Part shown: positions 19,200-28,187 of the stretch, piece by piece
How the letters are laid out: each line of letters starts with the position of its first letter
How positions within the stretch are numbered: position 1 is the stretch's first letter
Assembly: GCA_024232355.1 (NCBI GenBank)
Contig: JAAEPW010000660.1
Location: 1 to 64,000, forward strand
DNA: 64,000 nt
Direction: 5' to 3'
Origin: Chloroflexota bacterium
Lineage (GTDB): Bacteria > Chloroflexota > Anaerolineae > B4-G1
Position numbers and translations under genes: made by a program
Notes under the pieces: model-generated
What the model saw: the letters and a program-made list of their open reading frames with translations, nothing else
Databases searched by the model: none
Told to the model about the DNA's origin: nothing

Positions 19200-19901
19200 C
19201 TACAATCGCCGCCCGATGAACAAGCCCCGGCCCATCAATCCCTCTGTATCATAGGTCACATGGAGACCTGCATCGGTGAGAGCAGCCTGCATCTCGTCCG
19301 TCTCGAAAAGCCCAAGCTCGTGACGTTCGACAAAATGCTCGGTTCCCTCGGGCGTTCCGATTAAATAGTGCAAATCAAAATAGGACAAACGACCATCGAC
19401 AAAGCTGGTGTTGACGCGGGCGATTTTGAGGTCGGGTTCATCGATAAAGCTGGCGTGGACCGACGGGGTATGCCAGGCATCGGGTGTGAACCAAGGTTCA
19501 ACGATGAGAAGACCGCCGGTCACCAAGTGGCGTGCCATACAAGCAGCCGCCTTGCGGACATTGTCCAGCGTCTTGGCATAACCGATAGAACTGAACAAGC
19601 ACGTCACTACGTCGAACTGGCGGCCAAGGTCAAAGGCCATCATGTCCCCTTGGTGAAACAGAATGCCGGGGTTTCTCTGGCGGGCAAATTCGAGCAACTC
19701 GTCTTCAATGTCCAACCCTTGGGCGTCGAAATGCTCTTTGAGATACTCAACGTGAAGTCCCGTACCGCAGGCCACGTCTAGCAGGCGGTTGCCTCCAGAA
19801 TGCGTGTGTTCGCGCACGATGGCAACGAGACGCTGCACCTCAGCCTGGTAATCCTTGAAAGCATATATCTTGTCATAGTAACGGGCCGTTTCGGAAAACA
19901 T
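19200..19901 (-). CDS. SAM-dependent methyltransferase
   Basis: A class I methyltransferase of 233 residues. Motif I is LLDVACGTGLHVEYL, then QGLDIEDELLEFARQ (acidic residue after beta 2), GDMMAFDLGRQFDVVTCLFS and GGLLIVEPWFTPDAW. The overall pattern resembles the sugar N,N-dimethyltransferases (TylM1/DesVI type), but no aminosugar genes are nearby, so the substrate is left open. Spacing to nudC (24 bp) and the NUDIX gene (11 bp) suggests one transcript. Confidence 0.8.
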   Translation of the reverse strand: MFSETARYYDKIYAFKDYQAEVQRLVAIVREHTHSGGNRLLDVACGTGLHVEYLKEHFDAQGLDIEDELLEFARQRNPGILFHQGDMMAFDLGRQFDVVTCLFSSIGYAKTLDNVRKAAACMARHLVTGGLLIVEPWFTPDAWHTPSVHASFIDEPDLKIARVNTSFVDGRLSYFDLHYLIGTPEGTEHFVERHELGLFETDEMQAALTDAGLHVTYDTEGLMGRGLFIGRRL

Positions 19902-19925
19902 AGTTCCCCTCCTCTTGACAGCCGA

Positions 19926-20873
19926 TCATGTGTCAACGATATCTTTTAGCGGACCGAGATCGCCAGCGTCAAACCAGTTCTCTATCAAATGATACGAGAT
20001 CGCGAGCTTGAAAGGAATTCTGAGTGTGCTCTGCGTCAGCATATCCCGTATCTCTTTCCGCGTGAACCAGCGTGCATTTTCCAACTCGTGCTGGTCCACC
20101 CGAATCGCCTCACTGGCGGCCTGGGCCATAAAACCCAGCATCAAAGAACTGGGAAACGGCCAGGGCTGCGACGCAAAGTAACGCATTCCCGCAACCTCCA
20201 CGCCCGTCTCCTCTCGCACCTCTCGGATGACGGCTGCCTCCAAACTTTCGCCTGGCTCGACGAAACCTGCCAGTGTCGAGTACAGACCTTTTGGCCACGA
20301 AGGTTGTCGGCCCATCAAACAACGGTCTCCTGACGTGACGAGGACAATGATCGCCGGGTCTGTCCGTGGAAAGTGTTGCTGCCCGCACTGCTCGTCGGTA
20401 CAGACCCGCAAGGAACCACCCGCAACGCTCGTGGTTGGGCTGCCACAGTCTCCACAAAAGCGATGCCGGTGATGCCAGTAGACCATCGCTTTGGCATAGG
20501 CTAAGAGTGCGCAGTCGTGTTCGTCCAGCAAGAGAGCCGCTTGCCTCAAGTTTCGAAACCGGCCCAATTTGGTAAGCTCGGAATCTTTTTCAGAAGGCAA
20601 GCCAATAGCAAAATATGCCCCATCTCCATTCATGCCCAGCAGAACAACGGACTCGGCTGTATGAATCAAGCATTGCACATCGTCAGGTGAAAGAAAAACA
20701 GGACGGAAGACCCTATTCGAGTCAAAAAAATTCTTTGACTGCCACACCGGAACAAACCGGGTCGTTTCATCCTCCAATATAGCCGCAAGCCACTCGTCAT
20801 CCCGCCGCTTGTCAGATACACGATCTATGGCATTCGTTATGAAATAATTCAAAGAACTGTTATAACGATCCAT
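19926..20873 (-). CDS. nudC: NAD+ diphosphatase / NAD-decapping hydrolase
   Basis: The product is 315 residues. Order: a divergent N-terminal domain, a zinc ribbon (FCGDCG...CTDEQCG near residues 135-160), the NUDIX box GFVEPGESLEAAVIREVREE, and the NudC signature SQPWPFPSS just after it, which separates NADH pyrophosphatases from other NUDIX enzymes. It cleaves NAD(H) to NMN and AMP and can remove NAD caps from RNA 5' ends. The preceding acetyltransferase stops directly against its ATG, so translation is probably coupled. Confidence 0.9.
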   Translation of the reverse strand: MDRYNSSLNYFITNAIDRVSDKRRDDEWLAAILEDETTRFVPVWQSKNFFDSNRVFRPVFLSPDDVQCLIHTAESVVLLGMNGDGAYFAIGLPSEKDSELTKLGRFRNLRQAALLLDEHDCALLAYAKAMVYWHHRHRFCGDCGSPTTSVAGGSLRVCTDEQCGQQHFPRTDPAIIVLVTSGDRCLMGRQPSWPKGLYSTLAGFVEPGESLEAAVIREVREETGVEVAGMRYFASQPWPFPSSLMLGFMAQAASEAIRVDQHELENARWFTRKEIRDMLTQSTLRIPFKLAISYHLIENWFDAGDLGPLKDIVDT

Positions 20874-21362
20874 CTATTGACCTACTACGTTGCTACGCCG
20901 TTCCATCAGAACGACATCTCGCCAGACGCCTTCCATTTGGCCGAGACGTTCTCTACGCCCCACCACCCGAAACCCGCATGCCTTGTGCAGTGCAATGCTA
21001 GCCTCATTCTCTGGAAAAATACCCGCCTGCAACATCCAGATCCCCTGTTGCTCCGATCCTTCAACCAATGTGTAAAGCAGAGCCTTCCCGATCCCCCCAC
21101 CCCTCGCCGACGCCACAACATAGACGCTTATCTCGGCAACGCCCGCGTACACACAACGGCCCGAAACCGGGCTTAGCGCAGCCCACCCTACAATCAGATC
21201 ATCCTTTCTGGCAACGAATCTGCTATCAGGTAGATGACCTTGATCCCAGTCTTTCCATTCAGGCACATCCATCTCGAACGTCGCGTTGCCCGTGGCAATG
21301 CCTTCCTCGTAAATGGCGCGCACCGCGTCCCAATCTTGAGCTTGCATCTTTACGATCACCAA
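20874..21362 (-). CDS. GNAT acetyltransferase, phosphinothricin-acetyltransferase-like
   Basis: The product is about 162 residues. AIYEEGIATGNATFE near the start and the acetyl-CoA loop ASARGGGIGKALL near residue 88 are typical of the Pat/MddA group (methionine sulfoximine or phosphinothricin N-acetylation). The C-terminal GFRVVGRRERLGQMEGVWRDVVLMER also fits. Start is uncertain: TTG at 21362 has GGGAGG at good distance, with GTG and ATG codons just after. It is flanked by the SGNH hydrolase and nudC with no gaps. Confidence 0.82.
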   Translation of the reverse strand: MVIVKMQAQDWDAVRAIYEEGIATGNATFEMDVPEWKDWDQGHLPDSRFVARKDDLIVGWAALSPVSGRCVYAGVAEISVYVVASARGGGIGKALLYTLVEGSEQQGIWMLQAGIFPENEASIALHKACGFRVVGRRERLGQMEGVWRDVVLMERRSNVVGQ

Positions 21363-21366
21363 TTCG

Positions 21367-22122
21367 CTACCCTCCCACAGCTGTCAAAAAACGTTCTAGC
21401 TCTTTGTTTAGCGTCTTGTAGCCTGTAGCATTGAGATGCAACAAGTTTCGACTATACTCGGGATTGATCGCCCCACCCTCACCTAGCAAAACAGAGTAGG
21501 CATCGAATACGCGAACTCTCTCTCCCTCCAGAGAGCGGATGTACGCATTGATTTCCTCGACAGCCAGAACAACGTCATCTGACCAAAACGGCCTACGTTC
21601 AATTGGCACCTGTCCAAAGGGAAAGATCGTCGTCAGAATCACCGTCGTCCCTAATTTGCCAGATTCATGCACAATTTGTCGAATATCCTCTTTACAGTCG
21701 GCAATGATCGCCCCTTTTTGCTCTGGAAAGAGAGGAATGGTCTTTAAATTGTTGATCCCAACCTGAACCACAATAATTTGTGGTCGCAAAGGCTTGACGT
21801 GATATTCAAGACGCGAGACAGTCTGCACAGAGGTCTGCGAACCAATACCACGATTAATAAACTCGAACCGGTCGACACTTGGCGCGGGCCAACTTGCGGC
21901 CCTAGAATCGCCAAAGAAAACTACGGTCGTCAAATCAGGATTGGTAGCGTCTTGCTGATCGGATGAAACATCGTAATAGTCCAACCCTAATGGGTCCAGA
22001 CGAACCGCGTTGACCTGCAAGTAATACGCTCTGCCTCGATTGAACAGATAATAGTTCAATGCTACAGAGATCAAAAGCAATACCAACAACAAGCCAATGG
22101 CAAAGTGATCGAGTGATTTCAC
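21367..22122 (-). CDS. membrane-anchored SGNH/GDSL hydrolase
   Basis: The product is 251 residues. An uncleaved-looking N-terminal helix (residues 7-27, LLLVLLLISVALNYYLF) would tether the domain outside the membrane. SGNH blocks: FFGDSRA with the nucleophile Ser, INRGIG, VGINNLK (Asn), and LHLNATGY with the catalytic His near the C-terminus. Likely an esterase or lipase acting on acylated cell-surface material. It starts at GTG, overlapping the previous stop as GTGA. Confidence 0.82.
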   Translation of the reverse strand: MKSLDHFAIGLLLVLLLISVALNYYLFNRGRAYYLQVNAVRLDPLGLDYYDVSSDQQDATNPDLTTVVFFGDSRAASWPAPSVDRFEFINRGIGSQTSVQTVSRLEYHVKPLRPQIIVVQVGINNLKTIPLFPEQKGAIIADCKEDIRQIVHESGKLGTTVILTTIFPFGQVPIERRPFWSDDVVLAVEEINAYIRSLEGERVRVFDAYSVLLGEGGAINPEYSRNLLHLNATGYKTLNKELERFLTAVGG

Positions 22123-22583
22123 AAACGCTGCTCCCGATGCTTTTCTAAAAATACGAGTGATACCTTGTCGGTCAACTCTTTGCGGTTGAATATCTTGTAT
22201 CCCAGCTTTTGGTAGAAATAGAGATTCTTCTCACTCTTGCTTCCGGTGAACAACTCGAATCTCTTGACATCGTTGAACATCTTTTCAATCTCGTTCATCA
22301 GCTCGGTGCCGACACCCTGATTCTGAAAATCCGTGTGGACGATCAGCCTGCCAACAAAGCACGTTTCTTTCTGCACATGTGCTCGTACGGAACCAACGAT
22401 TCTTCCATCCACAGAAGCCTTGAGGAAAACTTGTTTTTCAAAGTCGCTTTTGATCTCTTTCAGCGTTTGCGTCATCGGTGGAATCGTATAGTCGTCATAG
22501 ATCGCGGCTTCGCTCTGGTAAGCCAGCTTTTGCAGGGCCAAAATCTCTGCCGCATCATTGAGACTCGCTCGTTCGACAATCAT
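22119..22583 (-). CDS. GNAT N-acetyltransferase
   Basis: The product is 154 residues. The acetyl-CoA loop is QNQGVGTELMNEI near residue 88, preceded by the strand CFVGRLIVH and followed by KNLYFYQKLGYKIF, as in generic GNAT enzymes. The acceptor is unknown. It lies 11 bp after the THUMP methyltransferase and overlaps the SGNH gene by four bases. Confidence 0.85.
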   Translation of the reverse strand: MIVERASLNDAAEILALQKLAYQSEAAIYDDYTIPPMTQTLKEIKSDFEKQVFLKASVDGRIVGSVRAHVQKETCFVGRLIVHTDFQNQGVGTELMNEIEKMFNDVKRFELFTGSKSEKNLYFYQKLGYKIFNRKELTDKVSLVFLEKHREQRL

Positions 22584-22594
22584 TCAATCCCCCC

Positions 22595-23617
22595 TCAAGC
22601 TGAAAAAATCATAATCGTAGGCGTTTGTCCAAACAAACTGATCTCAATTTGCCTGTCACACTTTAGGTCGTGGAAATCCACAAAGTGCGGCATACTCGTC
22701 AACAGCACAATCCGACCGCCAGGGGCGATCACTCGACGCATCTCTATGCAGACACATCGGTAAAAGGATTCCAGGGCAGCATCAACCTTGACCGCACGCC
22801 CCCAGGGCAAGTTTGACACGATGCGGTCAACCGACACATCGGCCATTGGCAGAGTCTGCGCATCCCAGAAAAAAATCTGCGCGGCAACATCGGCGGCTTG
22901 AGCATTGACTCGCGCAGCGGCGACGGCCTCAGGATCGTTGTCTCCGCCAAAGACCTCCGCGCCACTCAACGCCGCCTCAATCGGTATCGTGCCCACGCCA
23001 CAGCACAAGTCCAGCACGCAAGACTCCCATCCCACCTCGGCCAGAACCAGGAGCGCGGCTGCAACGGACGGCTTGAGCGACCCCGGCAAGTGAGCCTGTT
23101 TGTATGCGCGCCTGTGCAGTGGTCTTTCTCCCAGCCGCACCCCCACGAACGCTGTATCGTGCTCGATAAAAACGCGCACGTTCAAACCGGCAGATGCGTC
23201 GTCGGGCGTGTACGACCAGCTGTGTCCTGCCGTGATGCCCTCAGCACACACTTGTTTGATCTCTTCCGTGCTATAGTTGCGCTTGCCGACAAAGTTGACC
23301 GTGACAGAAAATGTCAACGGAATCTTGATCGGTCGCACTTGAGAGCACGTCAGGACGGCCTCACGCAGATCGAGTTGAGAGATCAACTCACCAAGTGCAG
23401 TCAAAGCGCTTCGCGGACGGCCAATGCCCTGCCAGGTAGCTGTGTCGACGAATACATCGTCCACTGTGCGCAATTCAAGCAGCGGTGACAGCGACGCAGC
23501 GCAGGTTGCAGCGATGCGACGGTAAGCGACTTTGTTAACCGTCACGCCCGGCAATGTGGCGATCTCGTCGGCACTGACTGATTCCAACCCACGGGTCGTT
23601 AACGCAAAAACTTTCAA
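22595..23617 (-). CDS. THUMP-domain RNA methyltransferase (Trm14/TrmN-like)
   Basis: About 340 residues. The N-terminal half is a THUMP-type RNA-binding module (LTTRGLESVSADEIA at the start, SVTVNFVGKRNYSTEEIKQ). The C-terminal half is a Rossmann methyltransferase with motif I LDLCCGVGTIPIEAAL, the acidic GGDNDPEA, and catalytic motif IV SNLPWG, which corresponds to N-[ILV]-P-[WY]-G of N2-guanine methyltransferases. It probably makes N2-methylguanosine in tRNA. The start chosen is TTG at 23617, overlapping the previous stop as TTGA; a TTG 27 bases earlier is the alternative. Confidence 0.82.
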   Translation of the reverse strand: MKVFALTTRGLESVSADEIATLPGVTVNKVAYRRIAATCAASLSPLLELRTVDDVFVDTATWQGIGRPRSALTALGELISQLDLREAVLTCSQVRPIKIPLTFSVTVNFVGKRNYSTEEIKQVCAEGITAGHSWSYTPDDASAGLNVRVFIEHDTAFVGVRLGERPLHRRAYKQAHLPGSLKPSVAAALLVLAEVGWESCVLDLCCGVGTIPIEAALSGAEVFGGDNDPEAVAAARVNAQAADVAAQIFFWDAQTLPMADVSVDRIVSNLPWGRAVKVDAALESFYRCVCIEMRRVIAPGGRIVLLTSMPHFVDFHDLKCDRQIEISLFGQTPTIMIFSA

Positions 23618-24324
23618 TCTCCAGATATCCCTTTGACAAACCAATAATACTCGCCCTGCACGCTTGCTTGGTTTCTCAAATCAGCCGGCAGTAAATGTGT
23701 CGCGTCCTTGGGAATCACAGCGCCCGTGTTCAAACGATCCTCCCGCGCCACCGCCGAGCGTGCCACCTTTACCACACCGCGTTGCTCTCCCAGAGTTAAC
23801 TCTGTGCCAGTCAATCCCTCGATCCACAACCCACGATAAGTCAACGTGTCCACAGGCAAAAGCGTTACACCATTAGGACAAACAGCGAGCACATTGCCAG
23901 ATTCGGGAGTCCACAACAAAAGCTCGTGAACTCTTTGATCTGTCACAAAGCCCGCATACTTGAAAGCTTTTTGACTGGCAATGTTGTCTACATGGATGGC
24001 CGCGCGGGCCACAGAGACGTTACGTTGTACAGCATCCTGACGTGCTGCCAGCACCAACTGCCGCCCCAGGCGCTGTCCCTGACTGGATCGCCTCACCGCT
24101 AGCAAGTCTACTTCCCACCGGCGCTCGCCACTATTTCCCACGGTCAGAAATGCCGAAACAAACCCGACCACGTCATCCCCGTCAGTGGCGACCCAGAGCG
24201 CGCAATCATCGTTTTGTATCTGAGCCGCACATACATCGGGGAGAATGTCCTCTGCCCAGACGTCGTGAACCACAGCCGAAATTCCACTTACGTCATCCAA
24301 AATAGCTCTGCGAATACTGATCAC
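23614..24324 (-). CDS. GNAT acetyltransferase with C-terminal extension
   Basis: The product is 236 residues. The first 150 are a GNAT domain (WEVDLLAVRRSSQGQRLGRQ contains the CoA loop; IASQKAFKYAGF the last helix). The remaining 85 residues (from about GNVLAVCPNGVTL) have no family that I recognise and may bind substrate. GTG start overlapping the VOC gene's stop as GTGA. Confidence 0.8.
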   Translation of the reverse strand: MISIRRAILDDVSGISAVVHDVWAEDILPDVCAAQIQNDDCALWVATDGDDVVGFVSAFLTVGNSGERRWEVDLLAVRRSSQGQRLGRQLVLAARQDAVQRNVSVARAAIHVDNIASQKAFKYAGFVTDQRVHELLLWTPESGNVLAVCPNGVTLLPVDTLTYRGLWIEGLTGTELTLGEQRGVVKVARSAVAREDRLNTGAVIPKDATHLLPADLRNQASVQGEYYWFVKGISGD

Positions 24325-24713
24325 TTGTCATTACCTCCCTCAGGCTCAACGTTTCCAACGACGTTACCCTCGGCATCGGTGGCTAACAATCCCTTACTCG
24401 TATCCAGCAAGACGAGTTCGTTCCCCCACGGGTCTTGGACCACCACGCAACGCCCGATCTGGATACCAAACGGCGGCACGACGATTTTACCACCAGCCTC
24501 TTCGAATCGAATCGCGGCAGTGTCTGCCGAATGCACCTTTAGATCGATCTCTGGTGCCTTTGGCTCTGTGTGCAACACGATCTCGGTCTCGTCATCAGAC
24601 AATCGGAGACCCACTTGTTTCTCGGTGCGCCAGACGAGTTCGTGCCCAAGCTCGTCGCGGTAAAACGCCAGACCAGCGTCGAGGTCCGACACGGAAAGCC
24701 GCACGCAATCCAT
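24321..24713 (-). CDS. VOC-superfamily protein (glyoxalase-like)
   Basis: The product is about 130 residues. VRLSVSDLDAGLAFYRDELGHEL and the closing QDPWGNELVLLD mark two beta-alpha-beta-beta-beta halves of the vicinal-oxygen-chelate fold. Proteins of this size include glyoxalase I-like enzymes and antibiotic-binding proteins; metal ligands cannot be assigned with confidence. The ATG at 24713 gives the canonical fold start one base after the preceding stop. Confidence 0.78.
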   Translation of the reverse strand: MDCVRLSVSDLDAGLAFYRDELGHELVWRTEKQVGLRLSDDETEIVLHTEPKAPEIDLKVHSADTAAIRFEEAGGKIVVPPFGIQIGRCVVVQDPWGNELVLLDTSKGLLATDAEGNVVGNVEPEGGNDK

Positions 24714-24714
24714 T

Positions 24715-25689
24715 TTATGTATCAACGGTTTGGTTTCCAAAGCAAACACACATCCTTTCGCTTCCGATTCCACTGATCAATAGGCGCTCTTTGCGATTGC
24801 TCAACAACTGTTGCGTCCACGTCGTAAAGCCGCCGTCGACCAGAAAGTATTCTGTTCCCGATTGATTCTGAGCATGGATGCCAAAACACGCATTCACATA
24901 ATACCCACGCCCGCTCTGACGATCTTGGTTAAAGGCGAACGCCACGCTTGGATATTTGGAAGAAAGTTCGTCGAGAACATTAGCTTGCAGCGCTTTGAGC
25001 CATCGTTCATCCAGCGCCGTCACAGACACACGAATATCCTCTACCTTGTAACCAAGTTTATCGGCTGCGATCAAAAGACGAACATAAAAATCCATTTGTT
25101 CTATCAGTGCATCAACCTCAAACTTGAAAGAGCCTTCGTCCCGCCCAGCAGTGTCAAGCCCAAAAATATTAAAGTGTGCAAACGACGCCGGGCCTTTAAA
25201 TCTCTGTGCACGAAGGTGCCTGTGGCTTGCACAAAGCTTCACTCGATTAAGCGCGCGAGCATCATCGCGTAGAGCAAGCCGCCTGCGCCGAGCGCACTCT
25301 AGTGCAAGCACGTTGGTCAAATCAGAACAGACCTCGGTATTTCTGATCGTAGAAACGATATTGTTCTGACTGACCGTGCTCATTGCAGAACAAACTCCCA
25401 AAGGGGCCACCGGTGAAAGTTCGACCGGATCAAAATCCGGCGGCAGTAGCGAATAAGCGAGTCGATCGAATTCAAGCAGCGCAATCGGGCTTGCTTGCGA
25501 GGGCTGGACGAAACGATTCTGCTGGTATTGATTGACCAGGTCTCGTGGAGCCAGCAACTCGGCGCGCCTCTTGTAGACAGCTATCAGCAAAGATTGAAGA
25601 TCGCTTGGGCTCAGCCTCTCTGCCAGTATCTCTACCAGGTCTTGAATCCCAATCTCTCGCACAATTCGATCAACGATTTTGTTGCTCAT
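24715..25689 (-). CDS. class II aminoacyl-tRNA-synthetase-like protein
   Basis: The product is 324 residues. It has no anticodon-binding or editing domain that I can see. A central segment (VSTIRNTEVCSDLTNVLALECARRR, then HRHLRAQRFKGPASFAHFNIF) looks like the motif 2 region of class II synthetases, and GTEYFLVDGGFTTW...LLISGIGSERM resembles motif 3 with its final Arg. Stand-alone paralogues of this kind (HisZ, PoxA, AsnA types) often act on amino acids rather than tRNA. It overlaps the aspartate aminotransferase gene (ATGA), so an amino-acid-related role is plausible but unproven. Confidence 0.5.
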   Translation of the reverse strand: MSNKIVDRIVREIGIQDLVEILAERLSPSDLQSLLIAVYKRRAELLAPRDLVNQYQQNRFVQPSQASPIALLEFDRLAYSLLPPDFDPVELSPVAPLGVCSAMSTVSQNNIVSTIRNTEVCSDLTNVLALECARRRRLALRDDARALNRVKLCASHRHLRAQRFKGPASFAHFNIFGLDTAGRDEGSFKFEVDALIEQMDFYVRLLIAADKLGYKVEDIRVSVTALDERWLKALQANVLDELSSKYPSVAFAFNQDRQSGRGYYVNACFGIHAQNQSGTEYFLVDGGFTTWTQQLLSNRKERLLISGIGSERMCVCFGNQTVDT

Positions 25690-26957
25690 CTCAATTTATC
25701 AACACTCGCCAATTTGATACAGACGGATATCAATTCCATAGCCTGTCGAATTTCCTCAACAGGCGGCAGGGAAGGCGCGATCCGGATATTCCGGTCTCGC
25801 GGGTCCTTTTTGTATGGGAACGTCGCTCCGGCAGACGTTAGCTTGACGCCGGCATCAGCGGCCATGTGTACCACTTTCTTGGCGCACCCGTCCATCATGT
25901 CAAGATTGACAAAGTATCCGCCGTTGGGCTGGCTCCATTCCGCGATGCTTGCATCCAACTCTGTCTCGAAAACATCCAACACCGCATCGAACTTGGGTTT
26001 CAAGATCGCGGCATGTTTCTCCATATGAGTGTGTATGCCTTCCACGTCTCCGAAAAACCGTACGTGGCGAAGTTGGTTTAGCTTGTCTGGTCCGATGGTT
26101 TGAACTGCCATCTGCTTTTTCACAAAGTCGATGTTCTTTTTGCTCCCTGCCATCATCGCCAGGCCCCCGCCCCCAAAAGATATCTTGGAGGTTGACCCAA
26201 ACATAAAGACCCGTTCTGGATTCCCCGCCCGCTTGCAGGCATCGAGCATATTGCTCAATCTATCCGGCGTATCCGTCAGGTGATGAACGGCGTACGCATT
26301 ATCCCAGAAAACACGGAAATCCTTTGCCTGCGTCTCCATATTCGCCAGACGTTCCACCACCTCATCAGAAAAGGTAACACCGGTGGGATTGCTGTACTTG
26401 GGCACACACCACATCCCCTTGACGCTCTCATCTTCCGCCACAATTTTCTCGACGGCGTCCATATCCGGCCCATCCGCTCCAATTGGAACAGAGATCATTT
26501 CGATGCCCAAACACTCGCAGATGGAGAAATGACGGTCGTATCCAGGAGCGGGGCACACAAACTTGACGGTGGGCAGTTCTCCCCACGGCACATCGCTATC
26601 CACTACCCCAAAAACCATCGCTCGTATGATTGTGTCGTACATCATGTTGAGGCTGGCGTTCCCCCCAATAATGATTTCGTCCGGTTCAACCTCCAGATAT
26701 TGGGCAAACAGGTGCTTTGCCTCGGGGATTCCGTCCAAGCCACCATAATTCCGGCAGTCTAGGCCATCTTGGGCCCGGTAACTTTGCCCGTCAACGCAAG
26801 TCAACATGTCCGCTGCCAGGTCCAATTGTTCGGGAGAAGGCTTCCCCCGAGTCATGTCTATTTGCATGTTTCGCGACTGAAACCCCTCATAACGCGCCAT
26901 CAACTCTGATCGACGCTCCTCAAGCTCATGCGAGTTGAGGTCTTTGAAATTAGTCAT
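25686..26957 (-). CDS. class I aspartate aminotransferase (PF12897 type)
   Basis: A PLP transaminase of 423 residues. RNYGGLDGIPEAK near residue 68, the cofactor-ring Tyr/Asp region CVPKYSNPTGVTFSDE and WDNAYAVHHL, and the Schiff-base segment FGSTSKISFGGGG with its Lys are visible. C-terminal NIRIAPSLPP carries the substrate Arg. The family interconverts aspartate and oxaloacetate, which supplies the pathway of lysC, asd, hom and thrC in this run. It follows asd after 88 bp. Confidence 0.85.
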   Translation of the reverse strand: MTNFKDLNSHELEERRSELMARYEGFQSRNMQIDMTRGKPSPEQLDLAADMLTCVDGQSYRAQDGLDCRNYGGLDGIPEAKHLFAQYLEVEPDEIIIGGNASLNMMYDTIIRAMVFGVVDSDVPWGELPTVKFVCPAPGYDRHFSICECLGIEMISVPIGADGPDMDAVEKIVAEDESVKGMWCVPKYSNPTGVTFSDEVVERLANMETQAKDFRVFWDNAYAVHHLTDTPDRLSNMLDACKRAGNPERVFMFGSTSKISFGGGGLAMMAGSKKNIDFVKKQMAVQTIGPDKLNQLRHVRFFGDVEGIHTHMEKHAAILKPKFDAVLDVFETELDASIAEWSQPNGGYFVNLDMMDGCAKKVVHMAADAGVKLTSAGATFPYKKDPRDRNIRIAPSLPPVEEIRQAMELISVCIKLASVDKLR

Positions 26958-27002
26958 GTTTATTTATTATCCTTTATAAAATTTTTTTGAACATTTTTTG
27001 AT

Positions 27003-27057
27003 GACACGGATTTCACAGGTCTTTATGATCACAAGAAATCTGTGTTTATCTGTGTCC
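27003..27057. repeat. imperfect palindromic intergenic repeat
   Basis: GACACGGATTT faces AAATCTGTGTT, and the right arm repeats the word CTGTGT twice. The element overlaps the last codons and stop of asd. Similar CTGTGT-rich intergenic words are spread in many large bacterial genomes; I see one copy here. Confidence 0.4.
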
Positions 27058-28140
27058 AGCCAAGTACCCCTTGTCTTTTAACAGTTCGGCACTCAAGATC
27101 GCGCCACCGGCTGCTCCGCGAACCGTGTTGTGCGATAGAGCGACGAACCGGTAATCCATCACCGGGCATTCACGCAAGCGCCCGACAGTCACGGCCATAC
27201 CATTGCCAGCGTCCCGATCTTTGCGGGGTTGAGGGCGGTCCTTTTCCCGTCGATAAATGATAGGCAGTTGCGGTGCAGAGGGCAAACCCAATTCCTGCGG
27301 TTCCGCGCTGAATCCTTCCCAGATCGCAATGATCTCATCCAGTGTTGGCTTGTCCGACGCAAACTTGAGGCTAACGCAGGCGGTATGACCATCAATGACG
27401 GGAACACGGTTACAGTGGGCCGAGATATGGATCGAGTCACCATAGACAAACTCGCCATTCTCAATAGTCGCCAATATCTTGAGCGGTTCCTGCTCAGTTT
27501 TCTCCTCCTCGCTCGGTATAAAAGGGACGACGTTGTCAATCATATCAATCGACGCCGGGCCAGGGTAACCCCCTCCAGACACCCCTTGAAGCGTAGCCAC
27601 GATCAAGCTCTCAACAGGATACCCAGCCTCCATCAAAGCGTAGACAGGAGTCAAATAGCTCTGCAAGCTGCAATTCGGTTTCACCGCGATCAAGCCCTTG
27701 TCCCAACCGTGATTTTCCCGCTGAAATGGAATAATGTCAGTGTGACCAGGATTAATCTCGGGAATGAACATTGGGACGTCTTTCGTGCTGCGGTGCGCCG
27801 AGTTGTTGGAAACGACCGGGATGCCGTTGTCCGCGTACTTGACCTCAAGCTCACGCACGGCCTGTTTGTCCATCCCGACAGCCGAAAACACCAAATCGCA
27901 TTTGGCCTTTGCCTCTTCCACGTTACTCGCATTGCCAACGATCAAGTCTGCAACCGCCTCTGGAATCTCTTCATCCATCAGCCAGCGCCCAGCCACAGCT
28001 TGCGAATATTTTTTACCTTTGGATCTAGGGGACGCAGCGACGTGCGTAACCTGAAACCACGGGTGATCTCTCAACAGCCGCAAATAGTTTTGCCCAACCA
28101 TACCTGTCGCACCAATGACGCCCACTCTTGTCTTTTCCAT
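27046..28140 (-). CDS. asd: aspartate-semialdehyde dehydrogenase
   Basis: The product is 364 residues and reduces aspartyl phosphate to the semialdehyde (EC 1.2.1.11). The NADP loop is GVIGATGMVGQNYLRLL, the catalytic Cys lies in AVKPNCSLQ, and the catalytic His in ISAHCNRVPV. The length and the KPNCS form place it in the archaeal/fungal-type branch rather than the E. coli type. It is followed by the aspartate aminotransferase and preceded by lysC (47 bp). Confidence 0.93.
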   Translation of the reverse strand: MEKTRVGVIGATGMVGQNYLRLLRDHPWFQVTHVAASPRSKGKKYSQAVAGRWLMDEEIPEAVADLIVGNASNVEEAKAKCDLVFSAVGMDKQAVRELEVKYADNGIPVVSNNSAHRSTKDVPMFIPEINPGHTDIIPFQRENHGWDKGLIAVKPNCSLQSYLTPVYALMEAGYPVESLIVATLQGVSGGGYPGPASIDMIDNVVPFIPSEEEKTEQEPLKILATIENGEFVYGDSIHISAHCNRVPVIDGHTACVSLKFASDKPTLDEIIAIWEGFSAEPQELGLPSAPQLPIIYRREKDRPQPRKDRDAGNGMAVTVGRLRECPVMDYRFVALSHNTVRGAAGGAILSAELLKDKGYLAGHR

Positions 28141-28187
28141 ATGATTCCCTCCTCCTTGTCTTGATTCCTCAGTCTGAGATAGAAACC

